35,460 bases of DNA. Source: Bacteroidia bacterium. GTDB lineage: Bacteria > Bacteroidota > Bacteroidia > NS11-12g > UBA955. Both the position numbers and the translations under genes were made by a program. Where the stretch lies: positions 1 to 35,460 of the forward strand of contig JANWHK010000076.1 in the NCBI GenBank assembly GCA_025450395.1. The letters are read 5' to 3'. The notes beneath the pieces are model-generated. The model was given only the letters and a program-made list of their open reading frames with translations, was not told the origin of the DNA and did not search any database. Shown piece after piece: positions 27,993 through 35,460 of this stretch (within the stretch, counting starts at the first letter, position 1; each line of letters begins with the position of its first letter).

Positions 27993-28820
27993 TCACATCC
28001 TGTGCCTGATCCAGGTCATCTGCCTTTTGGCATAATTGCGGGAATGTTGCTTGATCTTGTCCGTTACTTCCTCTTTTGAGGCCAGGCCTTCAAAATAAGG
28101 CCACCACTCGTTGTAACCAACAGACTGCAAGGCATTCAGGTGCCTGTGTGCCGACAGTCCGCGGACCTCCTCCTCCAGCCCGGCTTCTACCATCTGGTCT
28201 ACCCGGCGGTTGATGCGTTCATACAGGATGTCCCGCTCACAATCCATCTTGATGATCTCGGTCTCGAACAGGTACTTGAAATCCGGCAAGCTTGGCTGAA
28301 CCTGGAAAGGTGTTTTCCCGATCTCTATGGCCCTTATCAGCCTTTGCGGGTTTTGTAGGTCGATTGTATTATACTTATGGATATTGAGCTCCTTCAACTC
28401 CTGCTGTAAGGCCTCAATTCCCTGCTCTTCCAGCATAAGGCCCAGCTCAGCCCTTAATTCATCGTTACGGCCGGGCAGAGGGTCCAGTCCCTTCAAGAGT
28501 GCCTGTATATAAAGACCCGTGCCGCCACAAACAACCAGGTGCTCATGCTTTTCAAACAGTTTATTGACCAACTGCCTGCCTTCTTCAGCATAGCGGCCGG
28601 CATTATAGGGTGCGTGAATGCTGACATGTCCTATGAAATAATGTTGTACGGCAGCGAGCTGTTCCTCGCTTGGCCTTGCCACACCTATGTTCAGCTCTTT
28701 ATAGACCTGCCGGGAATCCGCTGACAGTATCGGGCATGACAGTTCCTGTGCCAGCCGGATGGCCTCATCAGTTTTACCGACAGCAGTCGGCCCTGTAATG
28801 ACGATTATTTTTTTTGGCAT
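27993..28820 (-). CDS. miaA: tRNA dimethylallyltransferase
   Basis: MPKKIIVITGPTAVGKTDEAIRLAQELSCPILSADSRQVYKELNIGVARPS. ATG at 28820 preferred; TATCTTTG box at 28830-28837. Confidence 0.96.
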   Translation of the reverse strand: MPKKIIVITGPTAVGKTDEAIRLAQELSCPILSADSRQVYKELNIGVARPSEEQLAAVQHYFIGHVSIHAPYNAGRYAEEGRQLVNKLFEKHEHLVVCGGTGLYIQALLKGLDPLPGRNDELRAELGLMLEEQGIEALQQELKELNIHKYNTIDLQNPQRLIRAIEIGKTPFQVQPSLPDFKYLFETEIIKMDCERDILYERINRRVDQMVEAGLEEEVRGLSAHRHLNALQSVGYNEWWPYFEGLASKEEVTDKIKQHSRNYAKRQMTWIRHRM

Positions 28821-28865
28821 GAGACACCGCAAAGATACTATTTTCACCGATAAGGCATATGCCTA

Positions 28866-29753
28866 TCACTCACCCAGGAGCTCTTCCCTGGCCGTTACCA
28901 ACAGCTTTTTTTCTTCAGGGCTCAGTTTGGGATAACTCAGGTTCAGTGATTCCAGTGTTTCCACGAGTATTTCCCCTAAAATAGCCCTGCTGATCCACTG
29001 GTCATCAGCGGGTACCACGTACCAGGGCGCATGACTGGTGGAGGTTTCGCGAATCATGTCTTCATATGCTTCCTGGTATTTGCTCCACAATTTTCTTTCC
29101 TGCAGGTCGGCATAACTGAATTTCCACTGTTTTTTCGGGTTGTCAATGCGTTCTATAAAGCGATTTTTCTGCTCATCCTTGCTGAGGTTCAGGAATATCT
29201 TGATAATGATGGTCCCGTTCTTTACAAGATGTCTTTCCATTTCATTGATGGCCCTGTACCGGTTTTCCCAAAACTTCTTGTCTATAGCCTTTATACTATC
29301 AATTCCGGGGATATGCTGGCCGGGTATCAATTCCCTGTGCACCTTGGTGATCAGGACTTCTTCGTAATAGGAGCGGTTGAACACGCCGATCTTGCCTCGC
29401 TCAGGAAGGTTTTTGTAGGTTCTCCAGATAAAATCATGGTCGAGTTCCTCCTTGCTTGGCTGCTTGAAACTCACCACATGACATCCCTGGGGATTGACCC
29501 CGCTTAACACATGTTTGATGCAACTATCCTTGCCGGCACTATCAATGGCCTGCAGGATGACTAAAATCGAATACCTGTCCTGGGCAAAAAGTTTTTCCTG
29601 CAGTCCTGATATCTTGTCTTTATATCCGGTCAGCTCTTCCTTGATCTGGGTCTCTCCCTTTAACCCATTCCTGTAATCTGGCTTAAAATCCTTTAACCTG
29701 AAGTTTTTTGCGCTGGAAACGCAGATGTTTTTGTTGTTTAAAATGTTTTTCAT
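28866..29753 (-). CDS. PPK2-family polyphosphate:nucleotide phosphotransferase
   Basis: AIDSAGKDSCIKHVLSGVNPQGCHVVSFKQPSKEELDHDFIWRTYKNLPERGKIGVFNRSYYEEVLI. Confidence 0.94.
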   Translation of the reverse strand: MKNILNNKNICVSSAKNFRLKDFKPDYRNGLKGETQIKEELTGYKDKISGLQEKLFAQDRYSILVILQAIDSAGKDSCIKHVLSGVNPQGCHVVSFKQPSKEELDHDFIWRTYKNLPERGKIGVFNRSYYEEVLITKVHRELIPGQHIPGIDSIKAIDKKFWENRYRAINEMERHLVKNGTIIIKIFLNLSKDEQKNRFIERIDNPKKQWKFSYADLQERKLWSKYQEAYEDMIRETSTSHAPWYVVPADDQWISRAILGEILVETLESLNLSYPKLSPEEKKLLVTAREELLGE

Positions 29754-29761
29754 AATGAGGG

Positions 29762-30274
29762 TTAAAAGGCATACCCAATGCGTATCATATATGGTGCACC
29801 ATAAATATTGTTGTTAGGGGGATAAAGCAGGAGGTAATAGGCGGATATATATACACCTCCGCCTCCGGGCCTGTAACCTCCGCCTATCATGGCATAATGA
29901 CCAATGGTATTGCTGTAGGTCAGTATTTGGTACTCTGCCTGTGCGAATAGTTCGGGTATGATGGTGTATCTTGTAAAAGCATTGCCTCCATATACGATGA
30001 ACTGGTTATTCCCTGTAAACCTGTTATCCCTGTAATAAATGAAGTTTCCTCCAATCCCCTGGATAAGCTTGGGGGTGACCCTGTAACCGACCTGTGGCAT
30101 CAACTGGATATTGGTGATGGTGCCGAATGTAAAACCTCCCCCGATATTGTAAACCAGCCTTTCCTTAAACTTTAATTTCGACAGGTCTTCTTTTTCAGGT
30201 TCTTCATTTTGTGGGAGCGCAATGGGCGCTGTGTATAAAAAAACACAAAAAATTAAAATGTTTTTAAAATTCAT
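29762..30274 (-). CDS. Small outer-membrane beta-barrel-like protein
   Basis: Signal peptide; GGGFTFGTITNIQLMPQVGYRVTPKLIQGIGGNFIYY...MIRIGYAF ending in an aromatic residue. Confidence 0.65.
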   Translation of the reverse strand: MNFKNILIFCVFLYTAPIALPQNEEPEKEDLSKLKFKERLVYNIGGGFTFGTITNIQLMPQVGYRVTPKLIQGIGGNFIYYRDNRFTGNNQFIVYGGNAFTRYTIIPELFAQAEYQILTYSNTIGHYAMIGGGYRPGGGGVYISAYYLLLYPPNNNIYGAPYMIRIGYAF

Positions 30275-30327
30275 TGCCTTACTTTTTCAATATTAGTTTA
30301 ATTTCGCGACATTAAAAAATAATTTAA

Positions 30328-31386
30328 ATGTCAAAAGTTCATAATTTTTCAGCCGGACCCTCCATACTACCTAAGGAAGTTATCGATGCATGTGTGGAAG
30401 GAATCCAGAATTTTTCGGGTACCGGCCTTTCAGTTTTAGAAGTCTCTCACAGGGGTAAGGAATTTATAGCAGTTGTAGAAGAAGCACAGGCAACTTTGAA
30501 AGAGTTGATGGGTATACCTGAAGGATATGAAATCCTCTTTTTAGGCGGAGGCGCCAGCATGCAGTTCCTGATGGTCGCGTATAATTTACTGGAAACAAAG
30601 GGTGCTTACCTGAAAACAGGTGTATGGGCTTCCAATGCCATCAAGGAGGCGAAATATATCGGCAATGTGGAAGTGGTGGCAAGTTCAGAGGATAAGAATT
30701 TTTCTTACATCCCTAAAAATTATACAATTCCTTCTGATGCGGATTATTTTCATTGTGCAAGCAACAATACCATTTATGGCAGCCAGATGCAATCATTCCC
30801 TGATAGCCCGGTCACCATGGTGTGTGACATGAGTTCAGACATATTGAGCAAACGTGTGGATGTGTCAAAATTTGGCCTGATATATGCCGGCGCGCAGAAA
30901 AACATGGGTCCTGCCGGAGTTACCGTCGTGATTGTAAGAAAGGATATACTTGGTAAGGTAAGCCGCCAGATCCCCAGCATGATGAATTACAAGGTGCATA
31001 TCGACAAGGAGACCATGTTCAATACCCCGCCTGTATTCCCGATTTTTGCCATGTTGCAGAACCTGAAATGGGTGAAAAAAGTGGGTGGTGTGGCTGAGAT
31101 GCAAAAAAGGGCAGCTGCAAGGGCCAATCTTTTATATGACGAAATTGATAATAATCCACTGTTCCAGGGAACTGTTGAAACCGGGGATCGTTCACAGATG
31201 AACGCCTGTTTCCTGCTAAAGGACACTGCACTGGAGGAAAAATTCAATGCTGCATGGAAAGCCGCGGGTATTTCCGGGATTAAGGGTCACCGTTTAGTTG
31301 GCGGATACAGGGCCAGCATGTACAACGCACTGCCTATAGAAAGTGTAGAAGCGCTGGTGAATGTGATGCGGAATTTTAACAAATAA
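30328..31386 (+). CDS. serC: Phosphoserine aminotransferase
   Basis: [15 protein letters not shown]...[19 protein letters not shown]...[24 protein letters not shown]. Confidence 0.97.
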   Translation: MSKVHNFSAGPSILPKEVIDACVEGIQNFSGTGLSVLEVSHRGKEFIAVVEEAQATLKELMGIPEGYEILFLGGGASMQFLMVAYNLLETKGAYLKTGVWASNAIKEAKYIGNVEVVASSEDKNFSYIPKNYTIPSDADYFHCASNNTIYGSQMQSFPDSPVTMVCDMSSDILSKRVDVSKFGLIYAGAQKNMGPAGVTVVIVRKDILGKVSRQIPSMMNYKVHIDKETMFNTPPVFPIFAMLQNLKWVKKVGGVAEMQKRAAARANLLYDEIDNNPLFQGTVETGDRSQMNACFLLKDTALEEKFNAAWKAAGISGIKGHRLVGGYRASMYNALPIESVEALVNVMRNFNK

Positions 31387-31413
31387 TATAATAAATTTAC
31401 ACAATAATTTTAA

Positions 31414-32367
31414 ATGAGAATATTAGCGAATGATGGTATAGACCAATCGGCAAAAACAGCCTTGGAAGCCAAGGGCTTTTCAATTGATACCAATAATATC
31501 CCCCAGGCTGATTTGCCTTCACGCATCAATGATTATGACGTATTGCTGGTGAGAAGCGCCACTAAAGTCACGAGGGAGATCCTGGATGCTGCACCCAACC
31601 TGAAACTGGTAGGCAGGGCCGGAGTGGGACTTGATAATATTGATACAGGTTACGCAAGGGAAAAAGGGGTTGCGGTTGTGAATACACCAGCGGCAAGTAG
31701 TACCAGTGTTGCAGAGTTGGTATTCGCCCACTTGTTCTCAGTCTGCAGGATGCTGCAATATACCAACAGGGAAATGCCTGAAAATGGTATTGCGGATTTT
31801 AATGCCTTGAAGAAAACGGCTTCGGCAGGTATTGAGTTAAAAGGTAAAACTTTGGGACTGATAGGTTTTGGCAGGATAGGCAGGGAAGCTGCACGTATGG
31901 CTTTTGGCCTTGGCATGAATGTGATCGCGTTTGACCCGATGATAACAGAAGCGGAAGTGGAGATCACCTTTCACAAGGACTCTGGATTGCCAACCATCAA
32001 AAAAATGATACAGACGATTTCCAAGGAAGAGGTATTGAAAAATGCTGATTTTGTAAGTCTGCACATTCCCGGCGGCCAGGGTTATGTCATTGCCGAGGCT
32101 GAACTGAACATGATGAAAAAAGGCTCCGGCCTTATCAATTGCGCCAGGGGAGGAGTAGTGAGTGAACATGACCTGGTGAATGCGTTGAACAGTGGTCATC
32201 TTGCTTATGCAGGCGTGGATGTATTCGAGAAAGAACCCCCGGTATTCGATGGCATATTGAAATTAAGGAATGTGTCCCTGACACCCCATATTGGTGCGAG
32301 TACAGCCGAGGCCCAAAAAAGGATCGGTGACGAAATGGCGGAGCAGATTATTGATTTTTTTAAATAA
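31414..32367 (+). CDS. serA: D-3-phosphoglycerate dehydrogenase-like
   Basis: NLKLVGRAGVGLDNIDTGYAREKGVAVVNTPAAS; GKTLGLIGFGRIGREAARMAFGLGM; NCARGGVVSEHDL. Confidence 0.93.
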   Translation: MRILANDGIDQSAKTALEAKGFSIDTNNIPQADLPSRINDYDVLLVRSATKVTREILDAAPNLKLVGRAGVGLDNIDTGYAREKGVAVVNTPAASSTSVAELVFAHLFSVCRMLQYTNREMPENGIADFNALKKTASAGIELKGKTLGLIGFGRIGREAARMAFGLGMNVIAFDPMITEAEVEITFHKDSGLPTIKKMIQTISKEEVLKNADFVSLHIPGGQGYVIAEAELNMMKKGSGLINCARGGVVSEHDLVNALNSGHLAYAGVDVFEKEPPVFDGILKLRNVSLTPHIGASTAEAQKRIGDEMAEQIIDFFK

Positions 32368-32375
32368 GACGACCT

Positions 32376-33587
32376 TTGCCTCAAGTATTTCCCTTTAGGG
32401 CTTTATTGCCCTCGCCAGGGCTGGAAATGGAAGTTTCCGCCAGTACCCATGTTGACAGCGTGGAAAAGCAACTGCATATTGTGCAGAGCAATCCGCGTAC
32501 ATACCTGCATGTGGTAAAGCCGCACCTGAAATTCAACGAACCGAAAAATCCTGAAAAACATTTTCCTTATTCCGGGCAGGTGATAGAGAAGTTCATCGCG
32601 GAAAAGATCATGGTTCAGGATAACAAGGATTCCTTGTATGTGTATTGCCAGGTCAACCTGGAGAGCAATGAACAGTACCTCGGCCTTATCTGTAATGTAG
32701 CGGCTAAAGACTATTATGGAGGAAAGATCAAGGTACATGAAAATACACTGACTGAAAAAGAAAACCAGTTGATCGACCATATCAAGGCCTGTGGTGCAAT
32801 TGGTGAACCCGTATTGTTAACCCACTTTAAAGACAAGCGCATTGATGCCTTGCTGGAAGAAACTTTCAACAAGCAAAATCCGGATATTGATTTCACGGAT
32901 GAGATCAACCGCCGGCACCTCATCTTCAAGGTGAGCAGTGCTTCGCGTATCAGTGTTTTCCAGAATGCCTACAGCCGTTTAAAGGATTTTTACATTGCCG
33001 ACGGTCATCACAGAAGTGCGGCTTCTGCAGGTTATTATAAGCGGGAAGGCAATGAGAATGGCCATTATCTGGCTTTCCTGGTACCGGCCAACCATTTGCA
33101 TATAGATAGTTTTTACAGGGCATTTAAATCCGATACATCATTTAATGAATATGCCTTTATTGAACAGTTGAAATCAGATTTTGATGTGGTGGCATCAAAA
33201 AAGGCGGTTGTGCCCAAAAAAGCCAAACAGTTCGGTTTATATACCTCTGAAGGCTGGTACCGCTTGAAATTCAAGAAGAAGTTAAAACAAGCCAATGCCG
33301 TGCAGGAACTGGATGTTTCCATACTCGAGGATTATGTGTTCGATTCCATATTGCATGTAAAGGATTCAAAGACCGACACGCAACTGGCCTATATCAAGGG
33401 TGGCGTACCCATTTCAGTGATAGAAACTGCTGTAAAGAAAGGTGTTCATGACCTTGTGTTTACGGTTTATCCATGTGATATCGAACAGGTGTTCAGGATA
33501 GCGGATGAAGGGCTTATCATGCCTCCCAAATCCACCTATATAGAACCTAAGCTAAGGACCGGCCTGACAGTGCAATTGGTTGGATAG
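32376..33587 (+). CDS. DUF1015 family protein (TTG start)
   Basis: PQVFPFRALLPSPGL N-terminus, FYIADGHHRSAASAGYYKREGNENGHYLAFLVPANHLHI; no upstream in-frame ATG. Confidence 0.88.
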   Translation: MPQVFPFRALLPSPGLEMEVSASTHVDSVEKQLHIVQSNPRTYLHVVKPHLKFNEPKNPEKHFPYSGQVIEKFIAEKIMVQDNKDSLYVYCQVNLESNEQYLGLICNVAAKDYYGGKIKVHENTLTEKENQLIDHIKACGAIGEPVLLTHFKDKRIDALLEETFNKQNPDIDFTDEINRRHLIFKVSSASRISVFQNAYSRLKDFYIADGHHRSAASAGYYKREGNENGHYLAFLVPANHLHIDSFYRAFKSDTSFNEYAFIEQLKSDFDVVASKKAVVPKKAKQFGLYTSEGWYRLKFKKKLKQANAVQELDVSILEDYVFDSILHVKDSKTDTQLAYIKGGVPISVIETAVKKGVHDLVFTVYPCDIEQVFRIADEGLIMPPKSTYIEPKLRTGLTVQLVG

Positions 33588-33595
33588 CTCTATAT

Positions 33596-33656
33596 ACATC
33601 GTACATCGTATGTCGTACATCACATCGTAAATCGTATGTCGTATATCGTACATCAT
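33596..33656. repeat. Heptad array E: ACATCGT ACATCGT ATGTCGT ACATC ACATCGT AAATCGT ATGTCGT ATATCGT ACATCAT
   Basis: Eight 7-nt units plus one 5-nt unit, filling the convergent DUF1015/DUF1456 gap. Confidence 0.92.
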
Positions 33657-33898
33657 TCCCCCTCCTTCGCCTCCCGTCCTTCCATGGGTCCACGTTTGTG
33701 GATGATTAGCCCATTCAGGAAGTTTCGCAATATCTGGTCACCGCAGGCCTGGTAATTGGGATGGTCTTCACTGCGGAACAAGGCGCTTAGTTCATTGGTG
33801 CTGATATTGAAATTGACCAGTTTCAGTATTTCTATGATTTCATCATTTCTAAGATGCAGTGCCACGCGCAGTTTTTTAAGTATATCGTTGTTTGTCAT
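33653..33898 (-). CDS. Single-domain DUF1456 protein
   Basis: MTNNDILKKLRVALHLRNDEIIEILKLVNFNISTNELSALFRSEDHPNYQACGDQILRNFLNGLI. Confidence 0.85.
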   Translation of the reverse strand: MTNNDILKKLRVALHLRNDEIIEILKLVNFNISTNELSALFRSEDHPNYQACGDQILRNFLNGLIIHKRGPMEGREAKEGE

Positions 33899-33924
33899 GA
33901 GGGATTGATTTATTTTTGTGGATA

Positions 33925-33932
33925 CAAAAGTA
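33925..33932 (-). promoter_or_regulatory. -7 box TACTTTTG upstream of DUF1456 gene
   Basis: TAnnTTTG match 26 nt before the ATG. Confidence 0.5.
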
Positions 33933-34098
33933 CAAAAAAGGCTGAAACAAACAGATTAATATCAGGTGTGGTCTTAACGATGCACATACTGACTTTAAGT
34001 TTCGAGAAAAATATTTTTTTATAAAATGCAACAAACGCATGATTTTAACTGTCTATTGGTAAGTATGAAGTCATGTTTTGGGATGTGGTTAAATAATA

Positions 34099-34683
34099 AT
34101 GCCTATTGAAGAAAAGCAGCGCAATAATAAGCATGAAGAAGCATTGATAAGGGCTTGCCAGCGTCACGAGCGCCTGGCCCAATCAGAATTTTTTCGCTTG
34201 TACTCCGGAAAATTCCTGGGTATTGCCTATCGTTTTGCCGGAGATTATGACACGGCCAACGATCTTTTACAGGAAGGTTTTATCAGGATTTTCAATCATA
34301 TTTCAGATTATAAGTTCCAGGGTTCCTTTGAAGGATGGATGAGGCGGATCATTATCAATACCTCCATCAATTATATCAAGCAACATGGCAAAATCATATT
34401 TGAGGAGATGGACCCGGAGCGTGATACCTTGTTTTCGGAGCCGGCTCCTGCACTAGAACAAATGAACTGTGAAGAGATCATCGAAGAGATAAACCGCTTG
34501 CCGAATGGGTTCAGGACCATAATCAACCTGTATGCCATTGACGGTTATTCTTATTCAGAGATTGCGGAAATGCTGGACATAAAAGAAGTAACGGTAAGGA
34601 CACAATATTTAAGGGCTAAGCAAAAACTGGCTTCGGCCCTTGAAAAAAAAAATATAATACACTATGCCTCAAAAATCATTTGA
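34099..34683 (+). CDS. ECF-type RNA polymerase sigma factor
   Basis: GIAYRFAGDYDTANDLLQEGFIRIFNHISDYKFQGSFEGWMRRIIINTSINYIK; EINRLPNGFRTIINLYAIDGYSYSEIAEMLDIKEVTVRTQYLRAKQKL. Confidence 0.95.
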   Translation: MPIEEKQRNNKHEEALIRACQRHERLAQSEFFRLYSGKFLGIAYRFAGDYDTANDLLQEGFIRIFNHISDYKFQGSFEGWMRRIIINTSINYIKQHGKIIFEEMDPERDTLFSEPAPALEQMNCEEIIEEINRLPNGFRTIINLYAIDGYSYSEIAEMLDIKEVTVRTQYLRAKQKLASALEKKNIIHYASKII

Positions 34684-35460
34684 AGAGCAATTAAGAGATA
34701 AGACAAAAGGTTTTTCTCCTGAGCCAAAACAAGGCTTATGGCAGGGGATTGAATCGCAACTCCTTCCGGAGAAAAAAGAAAAGCGCCGCGGCCTTCTGGT
34801 GCCGCTTGTATGTGGTATACTTGGAATTGCATGTCTTGTTTATGTTTTCAGGGATAAGACAGGTCCATCAGGTGAAATGACCTCGAAAGAGGTTCTGACT
34901 TTGGATAAAAACAATACTGCACCACATGAGCCAGGAAAACTCCAATCATCACCAAATCCGGATAAAGAGGAGCAAATTGCATCAGTACCTTCCAAGGGAA
35001 TTACTTCCCCTGAACATGATGTTTTGAAAATTCAGCGACAGGATGCAAAAAGTGAAGTTTCGCCAAAGTCAAAAACATTTATTGCCAGCAGGGATTTAAA
35101 AGTTAAAGCGAAAGCGCGTTCGGAGAAGACAGTATTGGATATCAGCGAAGATTTACCTGCTGTTGAGAATAAAACGGTCAATCCTACTCAAAGTCCTGAA
35201 GAAGTGCCCATTGCTGTGGAAGGCGCTCCTGTTGAAAATAAGGCAGCTGGAGAAAAAGAAACTTCAATTACTGTGGCCCCGGTATCAATCGATAGCCCGG
35301 TATCAATCGATAGCGGAGCGATTGCCGATCAAACGCAAAAACATGCAGACAGCGTTATGAAAATAGTGAAAACCAATACCATGAAGGAATATTTCGCACA
35401 ACCGATTCATAAGGTGAAATATATTGAACTGACATTGATTCCTGCATTTTCAGGATCCCG
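34664..35460 (+). CDS. Single-TM membrane protein overlapping the sigma gene, putative anti-sigma/envelope partner (3' truncated by window)
   Basis: Open frame from ATG 34664 to the window end: MPQKSFEEQLRDKTKGFSPEPKQGLWQGIESQL...RRGLLVPLVCGILGIACLVYVF. Not in the supplied ORF track because it runs off the end. Confidence 0.8.
   Translation, partial: MPQKSFEEQLRDKTKGFSPEPKQGLWQGIESQLLPEKKEKRRGLLVPLVCGILGIACLVYVFRDKTGPSGEMTSKEVLTLDKNNTAPHEPGKLQSSPNPDKEEQIASVPSKGITSPEHDVLKIQRQDAKSEVSPKSKTFIASRDLKVKAKARSEKTVLDISEDLPAVENKTVNPTQSPEEVPIAVEGAPVENKAAGEKETSITVAPVSIDSPVSIDSGAIADQTQKHADSVMKIVKTNTMKEYFAQPIHKVKYIELTLIPAFSGS
35279..35314 (+). repeat. Perfect 18-bp tandem duplication CCGGTATCAATCGATAGC x2
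   Basis: 35279-35296 and 35297-35314 identical; encodes PVSIDS-PVSIDS. Confidence 0.92.

Noticed and set aside
29031-29507. 158-aa plus-strand ORF opposite PPK2
   Set aside because: Antisense to a clearly conserved PPK2 gene; no family recognised.
33596-33656. CRISPR-like array
   Set aside because: Units are 7 nt with no spacers and no cas genes nearby.
35163-35360. 65-aa ORF (MRIKRSILLKVLKK...)
   Set aside because: Out of frame within the longer open frame beginning at 34664, which better fits the sigma-factor context.

Overview
This is a chromosomal window from a Bacteroidota genome, probably near the Chitinophagales/Sphingobacteriales. Evidence: TAnnTTTG -7 boxes (often with TTG/TTTG about 19 nt upstream), type IX secretion features, a TonB-dependent receptor + DUF4249 pair, and a nusB-DUF1573-yajC-coaE block. 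Most genes are housekeeping: rpsA, recG, nusB, yajC, coaE, pdxJ, trkA-like, lon, porQ, miaA, PPK2, serC, serA, DUF1015 and an ECF sigma factor with a membrane partner. No tRNA, rRNA, CRISPR, transposase or prophage was recognised. Two non-coding signals stand out. (1) Short degenerate tandem arrays, mostly with an exact 7-nt period, sit at gene boundaries in at least five places (7475, 9985, 10118, 23795, 33596), plus a related ~11-nt array at 24763. Two of them share an identical 23-mer in opposite orientation, two supply the stop codon of the adjacent gene, and one supplies the -33 region of a predicted promoter. (2) A multi-copy palindromic element (CAAAATGTTGTAT and its inverse) overlaps the predicted promoter of a solitary AAA ATPase with a winged-helix-like C-terminus and looks like an autoregulatory operator. 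Several genes also have the -7 box only 4-5 nt before ATG, suggesting leaderless transcripts. All calls are from reading the sequence; no database search was run.
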